From Planctomycetaceae bacterium (GTDB taxonomy: Bacteria; Planctomycetota; Planctomycetia; Planctomycetales; Planctomycetaceae), in NCBI GenBank assembly GCA_028284145.1, contig JANQSH010000056.1, forward strand, positions 86,557 to 150,556: a stretch of DNA of 64,000 bases. Reading direction: 5' to 3'. The notes beneath the pieces were generated by a model. It did not search any database and had not been told where the DNA came from. It saw only the letters and a list, made by a program, of their open reading frames with translations. The position numbers were made by a program, and so were the translations under genes. Shown in pieces: positions 21,122 through 30,789 of the stretch. Within the stretch, counting starts at the first letter, position 1; each line of letters starts with the position of its first letter.

Positions 21122-22141
21122 GTGGCATTGGACGTCTACAAAGACTGGTTGGGCATTCCGGAGGAGTTCCGCCCACCGACACACTACCAACTGTTGCGTC
21201 TGGTCGATTTTGAAGATGACCCGGAGAAGATCCGCGCTCATTACAAGAAGCTCAACGCCCATGTCCGGAAATACGCGACCGGGCAATACTCCAATCAGTC
21301 GCAGGAGTTACTGAATGAACTCGCCAAGGCGATGCTCTGCCTGACTGATGGCGAACGCAAGCGGGATTACGATGAAAGTCAGGGTCGCGAATTCGAGGAT
21401 GATGCTGATCCCCTGGGCCGCAAACCGACCGGACGAACGCTTGTTGAATGGAAGAAGATTTCTCGCGAGCAATTTCGTGAAGCCGAAATGTTTGCCGACG
21501 AGCGCGGCCTGATCATGCGGGATGCCGTCGTACAGATGAAACTGGTCCCGCAGGATGTTGCAACGCAGGCGTATTCGCAGGAACTTGGTTTGTCATACAT
21601 CGATGTCGACGACACTGAACCAGACGAAGAACTGCTCGACAAGGTGCCCCGTGTCACCGCGCGGCGAAATTCGATCATCCCGCTGTTTGTTGACGATGAT
21701 ATGGTGTTGATCGCCTGTGCAGATGAACCCAACGCCGAACTGGAAGACGAACTTCGTTTGCGACTGGAAAGGTCTCCCCGTTTTGTACTGGCGACTCTGA
21801 AATCCATTAAGGAAGCGTTCGCCAAACATTACGCTCAAGGGGCACGGGCCGAGGACGACAAGACCCGGAAAAAGGCCAGGCCGAAAACGCCACCACCCCA
21901 ACGCAGACCAGCGAAAAAGAAACCACGCGCAAAAGCTTCCTCTTCATCGACCGGCATGGGGCAAAACAAAATGCTTGCTGTATTGATCGTCTGCTGGTCG
22001 GTCATTCTCTGCGTGTTGATCGACCAGTTTGTCCTCAAAGTTGGCAGTGATCCAGATCAGGCGAAGTGGAATCCCTTTTTCCTCACCTGGTTCATCCCAC
22101 CAGTTGTCTCTGCAATTGCCTTCTGGCGTTTCTGGAAATAA
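21122..22141 (+). CDS. J-like domain and MshEN-like domain membrane protein
   Basis: The N-terminal 75 residues (YKDWLGIPEEFRPPTHYQLL, then the helix with AHYKKLNAHVRKY) have the spacing of a DnaJ J-domain, but the HPD tripeptide that stimulates Hsp70 is absent. Residues about 115-240 resemble the MshEN/GspE N-terminal domain found in secretion ATPases (FADERGLIMRDAVVQMKLVP, LGLSYIDVDD, ARRNSIIPLFVDDDMVLIACADP-like segment). A Lys/Pro/Ala-rich linker follows, then two membrane segments near the C terminus (MLAVLIVCWSVILCVLIDQF and FFLTWFIPPVVSAIAFWRFW). The start is a GTG at 21122. Its position after an Hsp70 gene suggests a membrane-anchored partner or scaffold; this is inference. Three domains of this kind on one chain are unusual outside planctomycetes. 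Confidence 0.75.
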   Translation: MALDVYKDWLGIPEEFRPPTHYQLLRLVDFEDDPEKIRAHYKKLNAHVRKYATGQYSNQSQELLNELAKAMLCLTDGERKRDYDESQGREFEDDADPLGRKPTGRTLVEWKKISREQFREAEMFADERGLIMRDAVVQMKLVPQDVATQAYSQELGLSYIDVDDTEPDEELLDKVPRVTARRNSIIPLFVDDDMVLIACADEPNAELEDELRLRLERSPRFVLATLKSIKEAFAKHYAQGARAEDDKTRKKARPKTPPPQRRPAKKKPRAKASSSSTGMGQNKMLAVLIVCWSVILCVLIDQFVLKVGSDPDQAKWNPFFLTWFIPPVVSAIAFWRFWK

Positions 22142-22148
22142 AGCGGCG

Positions 22149-23417
22149 TTATTTCCCCCGCAGCAATCGCAGTCGCAGCAGATTCAAAGCCGACTTCGCC
22201 GTCCGCACACGGAACAATAGCGGATTGCCTGACGGGTGCACCGGGTGCACTTCGCAACTTTCGTGGTCGGCCAGGGCAATGAAAGCCTGAGGCAAGTTCC
22301 CCGAAGTCTCATCAGGATCAAACGGTGGGCATTCGGTGACGGCAATTGCGTAATCTGATTCATAAGTTGCGCGGCAGGCATTCGCCATCACGCGCGCCAT
22401 CTCTTTGCTTTCAGGATGAACCTCACTCAAGGCATCACTCGACAGTTCGGGAAATCTCGCGAGACCGTCCAGTGAAGGGATAATCGAACCACCCGCAAAA
22501 ACGTCGTCGGAGTGATTCACATCCATGATGCGTTGTGCGATCCGGCCGGCCGTTCCCCATTCAATCGTCGCGACGTTTCTCCGCTTTTCCCGTAACAACT
22601 TCACTGCGGCATGTTCGACATCCTCGTTTTCCTCTCCAAAGACAAAATCACCCAGCCGTTCGCGGGCTGTCATTTTAGCCGCTGCAATTTTTTGCGCACA
22701 TTCCTCGGCTGTTTCACCATGTGCGGCAATACGGAGTGTGATGGTCGCCTCATGGACGGTGATGCCCACTTCCGGATCATTCCCCCGCGCCGTCAGATCA
22801 CCCAGCAACTCTTCCATATGCGATTCACCCGTGCCGTAACAATTCAGCCGCGCCTGTTGAATCAACCTTCCGGAATCTGGCAATTGAGGCGCCACGCTAT
22901 CGAAGAACATTTTCTTCATTTCCGCTGGCACGCCCGGCAGTGCAAAAATCTGGCAATTGGTATCGCCCGGTTCTCTGGACAGTTTCGCATGCGGGATTGT
23001 CATCCAGATACCAGGAGCGGTGCCGCGGGAATTCACAATGGGCTGTGCACCGGTCGGAATCATGGCTTGTATTTTGTTTCGTTCGGGCATCGTCCGACCG
23101 CGACGTTCAAAGAAATCAACGATTTGATCGAACGATTCCTGATGCAATACGAGTTCCACGCCCGCCATGCGCGCCAGCTCATCCCGAGTGATGTCATCCA
23201 ACGTCGGTCCCAGGCCACCGGTAATGAAGACCAGATCATTTCGTTCGGCAGCTCTGGCGAATACACGGCTGAGGGCTTCGGGAACATCTCCCACGGTGGA
23301 GTGATACCAGACAGGAATACCACGCATATCGAGCTGCTGGCTGAGCCACTGGCTGTTGGTGTCGAGTTTCGCTCCGGATGTCAGTTCGGTTCCGATGGCG
23401 ATGATTTCCGCGTGCAT
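22149..23417 (-). CDS. cinA: CinA family protein with altered C-terminal amidase domain
   Basis: CinA proteins combine an N-terminal MoCF/COG1058 domain (ADP-ribose pyrophosphatase) with a C-terminal nicotinamide mononucleotide deamidase. The N-terminal domain is well conserved: AEIIAIGTELTSGAKLDTNS at the start, then VFITGGLGPTLDDITRDELA. In the C-terminal domain, the usual AESCTGG active-site segment reads TIEWGTAGRIAQ, so the catalytic Ser/Cys pair is missing and deamidase activity is doubtful. The length is 422 residues, normal for the fusion. I chose the ATG at 23417 because AGGA lies seven bases upstream; an extended frame begins at 23477. A glycosyltransferase gene lies 87 bases upstream on the same strand. 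CinA is often linked with competence, and dprA is in this window but not adjacent. Confidence 0.88.
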   Translation of the reverse strand: MHAEIIAIGTELTSGAKLDTNSQWLSQQLDMRGIPVWYHSTVGDVPEALSRVFARAAERNDLVFITGGLGPTLDDITRDELARMAGVELVLHQESFDQIVDFFERRGRTMPERNKIQAMIPTGAQPIVNSRGTAPGIWMTIPHAKLSREPGDTNCQIFALPGVPAEMKKMFFDSVAPQLPDSGRLIQQARLNCYGTGESHMEELLGDLTARGNDPEVGITVHEATITLRIAAHGETAEECAQKIAAAKMTARERLGDFVFGEENEDVEHAAVKLLREKRRNVATIEWGTAGRIAQRIMDVNHSDDVFAGGSIIPSLDGLARFPELSSDALSEVHPESKEMARVMANACRATYESDYAIAVTECPPFDPDETSGNLPQAFIALADHESCEVHPVHPSGNPLLFRVRTAKSALNLLRLRLLRGK

Positions 23418-23504
23418 GTTTGCGTCCTGTCGAAAATGAAATGCCGGCAGGATAGCACGATGGATCTGACGTTGCACAGTCGCCAGTTGACTTCATGGAA
23501 GTGA

Positions 23505-24629
23505 TTATGCCACACTCGCAGATTCGGCCTCAGGTTTCGGTCGTACCTCGTTTTCTTCGGCGATCTGGCGATACAGATCGACCGTCAACCGGACCATCGT
23601 CTCGACGTTGAAATTCTGTTTCACCATTTCCCTGCCGGCGTGACCAATTGACCGCGCCCAATCGACGTCATCCAGCAACTTCATGACGCATTCGGCAAGC
23701 GTTTCAGAGTCGGATGGCGGAATCACCAGCCCCGTTTCGTTATCGCGAATGACGCTGTAGACACCACCAACGCCGGTCGCGATAACTGGTTTTCCAAGCG
23801 TCATCGCTTCCAGCATGATCGTCCCAAGTCCCTGTTTCAAAGAAGGAAGGCAGAAGATATCCATTGCCGCCAGGCAGGCGGCATAGTCGAGCAGGTTCGG
23901 AACGAACGTCACCTGTTCGCTGATCTTCAAATCGCGCGCGAGTTGCCGTAAATTCGCTTCCTCCGGACCCGCACCGGAAATGAGAAACTCGACTTCCCGT
24001 TTCGACTCCAGCACCAATTGCGCCGCTCGCAGAAAATAGGGCAACCCCTTCATTGCTTCCAGTGGACCGGCTGTTCCGATCACCGGAATGTGTCCCTCCG
24101 CCAACACGGGCAGAGTATCGATTTGTTTGTCCGGCTCAACACCGCTGTGAATCACCTCGACTTTATCTTCCGGCAGGCTGACTCGCGACAGCAATTCTGT
24201 CCGCACCGATTCACTCACTGCGATCGCTTTGCGTCCCCAGCGCACATCAAACCGCACACGTTCACTCGGATTCAAGTAGTCGTGCACGGTCAGCACGTAG
24301 GGGCATCGCAATCGCCGTGCCAGCCAGACGCCCTGTGCCAGCATTTCGCGCGATTGAATGTGAATCAGATCGGGTGGTTTCTTTTGTAACTCCCGCGCGA
24401 GGATTTCCAACGTGATTCGCTGGGCAACCGGCGTCGTCAGGTGAGGATACTCGGCGATTTTCAGTTCTTCTCGCCGCTTCACTTCCACCATTCGCGCATC
24501 GGCGCAAATGACCCGTGACTCAATATTGTGTGCCGAGAGGTGCTCCGCCAGCCGAAGTGTATACATGCAACTCCCCCGGACCTGAAATCGGCCTGCAAAC
24601 AGCAACACATTGAACCGGCGTTCAGACAC
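23505..24629 (-). CDS. Glycosyltransferase family 4 protein
   Basis: This is a GT-B fold, retaining glycosyltransferase that should use a nucleotide-sugar donor. The N-terminal domain has the acceptor-side opening FAGRFQVRGSCMYTLRLAEHL. The donor-binding domain carries VIGTAGPLEAMKGLPYFLRA, EFLISGAGPEEANLR and the diagnostic E-x7-E motif region QGLGTIMLEAMTLGKPVIAT, followed by SDSETLAECVMKLL. The length of 374 residues is typical. The start is a GTG at 24629 with GTGAGAA upstream. There is no signal peptide, so it is expected to act on the cytoplasmic face of the membrane. The acceptor is unknown: no polysaccharide cluster surrounds it. It is probably co-transcribed with cinA. Confidence 0.85.
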   Translation of the reverse strand: MSERRFNVLLFAGRFQVRGSCMYTLRLAEHLSAHNIESRVICADARMVEVKRREELKIAEYPHLTTPVAQRITLEILARELQKKPPDLIHIQSREMLAQGVWLARRLRCPYVLTVHDYLNPSERVRFDVRWGRKAIAVSESVRTELLSRVSLPEDKVEVIHSGVEPDKQIDTLPVLAEGHIPVIGTAGPLEAMKGLPYFLRAAQLVLESKREVEFLISGAGPEEANLRQLARDLKISEQVTFVPNLLDYAACLAAMDIFCLPSLKQGLGTIMLEAMTLGKPVIATGVGGVYSVIRDNETGLVIPPSDSETLAECVMKLLDDVDWARSIGHAGREMVKQNFNVETMVRLTVDLYRQIAEENEVRPKPEAESASVA

Positions 24630-24802
24630 GGTTGATTCTCACGATGCAACGTCAATCGGATCTGTTTTCATGTTCATCGTCACATCGGTATTGTACCACT
24701 CGCAAAAAGGGTTATGCCAGAACAATCGCAAAGGGTGGCACAATCCCGCAGCTTCATCGATGATTTTTCGCTCTGCCGACCAGTTGCTTGCGAATTGTTT
24801 CC

Positions 24803-27139
24803 ATGCCCGAGAGAATCGAATTGTCCACAGTTCATTTCATTCCCTCGCCAAATGCGACTTCGATGAGCCAGACTGCCAATGACAAAAAGCCCGTCCCCGT
24901 CCAAAGCGGATGTAAAAAACGTATCGCCCTGATTCTTTTCGCCGGAATCGTACTGTTTTCGCTTTGGCCATTACTCGATTGGGCGATTGCCCTGCCGGAA
25001 GGCCGCAAGGCGAACTATGTCGGTCGTCAGAAATGTGCGGAATGCCATAAGGCGGAAATGGACAAATGGCACGGCTCCGACCACGATCGAGCGATGGATC
25101 TGGCAACACCGGAATTTGTTCTGGGTGACTTTGACGGCACGCAACTGGAACATCACGGAGTCACTTCAAAGATGTCTCGCCGTGGTGACAAATTCTTTGT
25201 AGAGACCGAAGATCCGGATGGCGAAATGGCCGAGTTCGAGGTCAAGTGGGTTTTTGGCTATCAGCCGCTGCAGCAATATCTCACGGAACTGGAACGAGGA
25301 CAGATTCAGGTTCTGCCAGTCACCTGGGATACCGAAAAAGAGGAGTGGTTTTTCGCCAATCCCGACGAACCATTCGGCGTGAAAGATCCTCTGCACTGGA
25401 CTGGCTCGATGGCAAACTGGAATCACATGTGTGCTGACTGCCATGTAACCAACTTCGACAAAGGCTACAACCTCAAGAACGACAGTTTCCACTCGACGTG
25501 GTCAGAGGGAGATGTCAGTTGCGAGGCATGTCACGGCGCGGGCAGTATTCATGTGGAACTGGCGGAATCGAAATCTTTGTTCTGGGATCGACGTTATGGA
25601 TACGGGCTGGCCAAACTAAAAGGCGGGAAATCCACCGGGCAATTGGAATCGTGTGCACCGTGCCATGCCCGTCGGCAGCATATCTATCCCAGTTATCATG
25701 CTGGAGAACAGTTTTACGATCACTTTAATCTGTCGCTGCTGCATCCTCCGCTGTATCACCACGACGGACAGATTGATGATGAAGTCTACGTCTACGGTTC
25801 ATTCCAGCAGAGCCTGATGTACCGCAAAGGCGTCGGCTGCACTGACTGCCACGATCCTCATACAACGCGCGTGAAATACAAAGACAATCGGCTCTGCACG
25901 CAGTGTCACATGCCAGCCAGGTACGACGCATTCGTACATCACCGACACAAAGAAGGGAGCGAGGGGGCGTCCTGTGTCGAATGCCACATGCCGGAAAAGA
26001 CCTACATGGTCGTCGACCCGCGACGCGATCACAGCCTGCGGATTCCCCGTCCCGATCTGACGATGAAGATTGGCTCGCCCAATGCGTGCAACAAATGCCA
26101 CAACAAACCGGAAGAAACGCCGCAATGGGCGGCTGACAAAATTGTGGAATGGTACGGTCCCAAACGTCGCAACGACCCGCATTATGGCGAAACGCTGTTT
26201 GCCGCCCGGCATGGCGCTCCGCAGGCACGAAAACCATTGGAGGATCTCACGCAATCGACAGATGTCGGGCCGATCGTTCGTGCCACGGCGGTCTCACTCT
26301 TGACGCAACAATATCCTGATGGAGAGGTATCCAGGACCATGACACGCGCCCTCCGCAGTCCCGATTCGCTTGTCCGGGCAGCAGCGGTTCAGGGTTTGGA
26401 AGGATTGAATATTCTGAACCCGCAATCTCCTTACAGCGAAACCGATAAAAACCGCGTGCAATACCTCAAGGAGTTTCTCATGCCGCGCATCAACGATCCA
26501 CAACGTCTGGTCCGTGTTCAGGCGGCTCGCGTGGCCACCACTTACCCCAGGGATATCTACACCGATGAAGAATGGCGACAGGTCTCCAAGGTGGTGCAGG
26601 AATACCGCGAAGGTCTCATGATAACGGCCGATCAATTCGGCACACACATGGCACTTGGGCGACTGGATGAAAACCTGGGAGACCGACTCTCGGCGATCAG
26701 GTCGTACCGCAATGCGATGCGATTGGAGCCAGCCGTGACCGGACCGCGGTCGCATCTCGCAGAACTCCTGTCAGATAGCGATCCCGAAGAAGCCCGCGTG
26801 CTGCGCAAGAAGGAATTGGAACTGCTACAGCGCGATGCAAAGTTACTGCCACAAAACGCTGGCATCCAATATCGGCTTGGCATGCTGAATTACATTCTGG
26901 GCAACAAGGAACAGGCGGGTGAGTGTCTCATTAATGCGGCGGGACTGGAGCCTGATGTTCCCATGTTTCAGGAAGGCCTCGTCTCCTGGTTTGAGTTGAA
27001 GCGTGATTGGGCGAAGGCGATTCCGGCGGCGAAACGACTGGTCAACATGCGACCCGAGAACATACGGTATCGGCAGTTGCTGCATAACATCCAGACTGCA
27101 GCGGCAGCGGAACTGCGTCCAATTGGCCCGCAGCGGTGA
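24803..27139 (+). CDS. Octahaem cytochrome c with HEAT and TPR repeats
   Basis: Eight CXXCH haem-binding motifs are visible in the first half: CAECH, CADCH, CEACH, CAPCH, CTDCH, CTQCH, CVECH and CNKCH. A hydrophobic segment near the N terminus (RIALILFAGIVLFSLWPLL) acts as a signal or membrane anchor, so the protein should be extracytoplasmic. The second half contains HEAT-like repeats (ALRSPDSLVRAAAVQGL, RLVRVQAARVATTY) and then TPR-like repeats up to the C terminus. The haem part resembles cytochrome c554/NrfA-related multihaem families, but I cannot name the substrate. Maturation would need the ResB-CcsA type system encoded at the start of the window. The start is uncertain: TTG at 24788, ATG at 24803 and ATG at 24863 are all in frame and none has a strong ribosome binding site. 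Confidence 0.88.
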   Translation: MPERIELSTVHFIPSPNATSMSQTANDKKPVPVQSGCKKRIALILFAGIVLFSLWPLLDWAIALPEGRKANYVGRQKCAECHKAEMDKWHGSDHDRAMDLATPEFVLGDFDGTQLEHHGVTSKMSRRGDKFFVETEDPDGEMAEFEVKWVFGYQPLQQYLTELERGQIQVLPVTWDTEKEEWFFANPDEPFGVKDPLHWTGSMANWNHMCADCHVTNFDKGYNLKNDSFHSTWSEGDVSCEACHGAGSIHVELAESKSLFWDRRYGYGLAKLKGGKSTGQLESCAPCHARRQHIYPSYHAGEQFYDHFNLSLLHPPLYHHDGQIDDEVYVYGSFQQSLMYRKGVGCTDCHDPHTTRVKYKDNRLCTQCHMPARYDAFVHHRHKEGSEGASCVECHMPEKTYMVVDPRRDHSLRIPRPDLTMKIGSPNACNKCHNKPEETPQWAADKIVEWYGPKRRNDPHYGETLFAARHGAPQARKPLEDLTQSTDVGPIVRATAVSLLTQQYPDGEVSRTMTRALRSPDSLVRAAAVQGLEGLNILNPQSPYSETDKNRVQYLKEFLMPRINDPQRLVRVQAARVATTYPRDIYTDEEWRQVSKVVQEYREGLMITADQFGTHMALGRLDENLGDRLSAIRSYRNAMRLEPAVTGPRSHLAELLSDSDPEEARVLRKKELELLQRDAKLLPQNAGIQYRLGMLNYILGNKEQAGECLINAAGLEPDVPMFQEGLVSWFELKRDWAKAIPAAKRLVNMRPENIRYRQLLHNIQTAAAAELRPIGPQR

Positions 27140-27339
27140 TTTTTGCAGGACATTTTTTCCGCCCGCCTTCCATTCTGAAGTGAGGGAAACTGACCGCCAA
27201 ACACACGAATGAAGGAACTTTGTGTGCCATGCTTACATTGCATAGCTGGACAAGCGTGTCGGGTAAAAGAACTCGCGGGTGTGCCATTGATTTACGGCTG
27301 GTACTTTCTCAATCTTCCTGGTGACGCAGCACTATGGTT

Positions 27340-29943
27340 TCAAGGGCTGGCGTTGTACAACTCCGGACGCCCCGATTTCCGACCCACTCGAAACTCAAAC
27401 TCCGAAGCCGGGGCCAACTGGTATTGCCGACGAGGGGTTGCGGTCAATCCGCGATACGTCATCGTGTAAGGGACTTCAAACTCATGCTCTTCTCCCGGCC
27501 CCAGTTTGTACGGTCCGCCGAATATGCTGTTTGGTCCTTTAATCTTGTAGGCGACAATCTTGTCGGTCCGATTGCGGATGACTGTTGAAGGAACTTCAAA
27601 TCCAAGACGAAACGCAGGGTCGTTCCAGTGGATCTTTTCCAGCATCAAGCGGGACGTTCCAAAGTCGACATGCCCCACAGTCGTTTCAGCAAGGGCTCCG
27701 GTTCTTGTCCATGCGGTCCACGATTCCCGAAACAAACGGTCGATTTCCTTCCGATTGGTCTTGCGACTTTCTGCATCGAAGTCGGGTGCAAAACGGACAT
27801 TCGTTTCAATCTCCGGTTCACCTGACCAGGACATTCGGAATCGCCGTTTCGCCCCTTCGTCATCTTCCAGATCGACACGCACATCCTGCGTCAACGTGGC
27901 TTCCAGTTCGGCAAAGTGTTGCCAGGGAGCATCCTCCTTCTCCTGTGGACGGATTGCCAGCGAAATGACCGCCCTGGGGATGACAAAACGCATGCGGCTG
28001 GCAGTCTCATTGGTATCGTCCGACCCCGGTGGTGTTGTCACTCGTAACGGCTCGGTCAGTACCAGTTCCGACCAGATTTCGATATCGCTGCCAAATCGTT
28101 TTAACTCCGGAATGGCCTTCGACAACTCTTCCCGTAACGCAAATCGTGCAAACGCTCCTTCGGGAATATCATGGACATGCACCCGGGCAACATCCGACCG
28201 CACCAGCATGGCGGAAAGTGGTTCCAGGATATTCGCACCCACGGCAACTTCCAGTTTGGACTCGTCGGAGAACTCCGTGAGTTCGGGCATCGGAAGCTGG
28301 TATTGATATGGTTTTTCCGGCGCCCGACTGGGATCAATCGCCGCCGCCGAAAGCCCCAACGCCAGTGAGATGCCGTTCTCGTCGGTGACAATTTTTTCCG
28401 GCCAGACTTTCAATCGCGGACGATAGACGGGCAAAGGCCAGAAGTCCTGCACGAGCGTTGTCACATCCTGCGTTTGCAGGTTTTCTTCCAACTTGCGAAT
28501 GATCGTTGGCACCACCGAGATGACTTCGTTTTCGATCCGTCCCCGGCTGTTATACAGCCCGGTCACCAGGCCGCGCGAGACCCGTTCACGCGTCATTCCC
28601 AGACCGCGCGTTGATACCCCGGCAGGCCAGGAAACGGAAAAGTTATCGCGTGAGATGGAAAATCCGGAGGAGATCCACCGCAGGCGTATTTGCCGATTTT
28701 TGACATACGGTTCGACACGGATATTCAACCAGACCGGCCGATTATGGCCGATCCTCACATTGATCGCACCGGCGGTGGCGGAACGACGTTTCCCTCTTAC
28801 ATGAGTCGTGCCAATCAACAGGTTGATATCCTCCAACCCCAGTTGCAGCAGGACATTGTTCTGCGATGTTGCCTGTACAAGTCCACGTCGAATTTTTCCA
28901 GAATAAGTAATGTTCGTGAAGTAGACGCTGAAACTTCGTCCCTCAGCAGTTGTATAGTCGCTGATATTCGGAATCGATCCGCGCAACAGGTTCCTGGGGA
29001 CACGTGCGGGAATTGAGTAGGACAACGCTTTGAGCATCTCGTTGCCCAGCCGCAAATGGACGGCTGATGAGATTTCTGTATCGGTGATGAAGGGCGTGTT
29101 TTCATCCACGCGGGTGACCGGCGTTGCTCCCGGACGTACCATCAGGTCGCGAAACTCGTGTCCATCGTTGACCGGATTGCGCATCCACTTGTAAAGATCC
29201 TCATCCGCATAGACAACCTTCCAGACATCGTGACCGGCATTGGCGAATTCGGAATAACGCGGCTTGCCCCCGGAGGCCTTCATCGCCTCGACCATTTCCC
29301 GTGAGCGGCTGACTGGAACCAGGGCATCTTTGCGACCGTGAAAAGCCCAGACTCGGGCCTGTTTGGAGCCGCTGATCTGTTCGGAATCTCCGCCGCCGGA
29401 GAGTGGGACAAACGCAGCGAAACGATCCGGAACATTTCGCACCCAGTCCCATACCCCATAGCCTCCCATAGACCAGCCGGTGAGGATGCGGCGTTCGGGG
29501 TCGATTGAAAAATTCCGTTCGACTTCCTGAAGGATCTTCCATGCCCGCTCGCCATTTTCTGAGTTGGCCGCCCACGCGGACAGAATGGGGACTTTCTTAT
29601 CACTGCACTGGGGAAACACCACCACGAAGGGAAACGTCGATTTGTTCTCCTGAACATAGGACCCCAAACCGGTGTTGAGATGTTTACGGCCATCGGTACC
29701 CCGTTCGCCCGCTCCATGCAGGAAGAGGATCACCGGCCATTTTTTGGCAGGCGAATACTTGCGGGGAAGGAAGACCGAGTATTTGTGTTGGCCATCTTCA
29801 TCTTCGAACAGTCGTTGCTGAAAATCGCCAGGCGTTTGAGCCTGTGTCGATTGACCCGTTACAAACAGAAGCAAAAGAGTCAGGAAACTGAAAACGGAAA
29901 TTCGCAGTCGAGTTTGACACACATACTCATTGAGGCACATCAT
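27340..29943 (-). CDS. Secreted alpha/beta-hydrolase (esterase-like) with long C-terminal region
   Basis: A signal peptide is clear (SVFSFLTLLLLFVTGQSTQA, cleavage after AQA). Residues about 40-270 form an alpha/beta-hydrolase of the polyhydroxybutyrate depolymerase/feruloyl esterase type: oxyanion region LFLHGAGERGTDG, nucleophile elbow GWSMGGYG with the catalytic Ser, Asp region HGRKDALVPV and His region NAGHDVW. The remaining roughly 590 residues have no recognisable catalytic motif and look like repeated beta-rich segments; they may bind a surface polymer or the cell envelope. At 867 residues the protein is far longer than a simple esterase. Two adjacent ATGs exist at 29943 and 29940. The gene is convergent with the octahaem cytochrome gene, with about 200 bases between them. 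Confidence 0.82.
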   Translation of the reverse strand: MMCLNEYVCQTRLRISVFSFLTLLLLFVTGQSTQAQTPGDFQQRLFEDEDGQHKYSVFLPRKYSPAKKWPVILFLHGAGERGTDGRKHLNTGLGSYVQENKSTFPFVVVFPQCSDKKVPILSAWAANSENGERAWKILQEVERNFSIDPERRILTGWSMGGYGVWDWVRNVPDRFAAFVPLSGGGDSEQISGSKQARVWAFHGRKDALVPVSRSREMVEAMKASGGKPRYSEFANAGHDVWKVVYADEDLYKWMRNPVNDGHEFRDLMVRPGATPVTRVDENTPFITDTEISSAVHLRLGNEMLKALSYSIPARVPRNLLRGSIPNISDYTTAEGRSFSVYFTNITYSGKIRRGLVQATSQNNVLLQLGLEDINLLIGTTHVRGKRRSATAGAINVRIGHNRPVWLNIRVEPYVKNRQIRLRWISSGFSISRDNFSVSWPAGVSTRGLGMTRERVSRGLVTGLYNSRGRIENEVISVVPTIIRKLEENLQTQDVTTLVQDFWPLPVYRPRLKVWPEKIVTDENGISLALGLSAAAIDPSRAPEKPYQYQLPMPELTEFSDESKLEVAVGANILEPLSAMLVRSDVARVHVHDIPEGAFARFALREELSKAIPELKRFGSDIEIWSELVLTEPLRVTTPPGSDDTNETASRMRFVIPRAVISLAIRPQEKEDAPWQHFAELEATLTQDVRVDLEDDEGAKRRFRMSWSGEPEIETNVRFAPDFDAESRKTNRKEIDRLFRESWTAWTRTGALAETTVGHVDFGTSRLMLEKIHWNDPAFRLGFEVPSTVIRNRTDKIVAYKIKGPNSIFGGPYKLGPGEEHEFEVPYTMTYRGLTATPRRQYQLAPASEFEFRVGRKSGRPELYNASP

Positions 29944-30169
29944 GATCCCGGTACCTTTCGCAACGTTGTTCGTCAGGGGGAAAGAGCAGCATCAAGCGAG
30001 CCGCCGAACGATCCATCATGCCAGGACCATTCGGGACACTTTAACATCATCGCGCATTCTAGCGCGCCAGACTGATGTTGCAACCAGTCGTGTTGGATCT
30101 TCATCAACCAGGTCGCCATCCCTGCCGCGAAACCACAGGAGAACGGGTTGAAACGAGATGGTTGCAGAC

Positions 30170-30613
30170 TCAGCTTTTCTTCTTGCGGGTCAGCTTTTTG
30201 GAACTTTCGGGAATGGCAGACGATCCCGCAACACCCTCGCGCGGGCCCATCGCAATCACCCGGCTGACTGCTTCCAGCATAACATCCATCGCGAACGGCT
30301 TGCGGAGATATTCATCCACACCCAGCATTTCGGCGTAAGCCTTGTGTCGGCCACCTTCATTGGCGGTGATCATGATTACACGCGGTGGTTGCGGCAGCGA
30401 TCGCAAAAATTCCAGGACGGGAAAACCACCCATCCTGGGCATCATCATGTCGGTGATGATCAGGTCGAAGGCCCCTTGCTCAACCTTGCGCTGCCCCTCG
30501 ACACCATTCTGGGCCGTCGTCACTTCATAACCCGCAGCCGTCAGCACACCTGAAAGGGTACTGGAAATCTCGCGGTCATCGTCGATCAGCAATATCTGGT
30601 TACCGGCAGCCAT
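30170..30613 (-). CDS. Single-domain response regulator
   Basis: A CheY-like receiver domain makes up almost the whole 147-residue protein. The acidic pocket DDD is at residues 11-13, the phospho-acceptor Asp at residue 55 in [13 protein letters not shown], the conserved Thr in MITAN near 83 and the conserved Lys at 105 in YLRKPF. A short Ser/Lys-rich tail ends in KKLTRKKKS. There is no output domain. The ATG at 30613 has GAGG six bases upstream and a typical receiver start, so I prefer it to a longer frame beginning at 30703. Its kinase is unknown; the hybrid kinase at 32873 is nearby but on the other strand and has its own receivers. Confidence 0.9.
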   Translation of the reverse strand: MAAGNQILLIDDDREISSTLSGVLTAAGYEVTTAQNGVEGQRKVEQGAFDLIITDMMMPRMGGFPVLEFLRSLPQPPRVIMITANEGGRHKAYAEMLGVDEYLRKPFAMDVMLEAVSRVIAMGPREGVAGSSAIPESSKKLTRKKKS

Positions 30614-30789
30614 GGTTGCCTCGGTTCGATTTTCAAAAATGTCAGTTGCAGTGGGTTGCAGATGTCCAGAATGAATTGGAGCCTGGAACCAACTCTGGCT
30701 CACCCATCAGGTTATGTTACGATTCGGCCGAGAACATCACAAGTACAGCATTTGAGATTCATCCCTCTTTCGTGGCGGGCGATCGTCAT

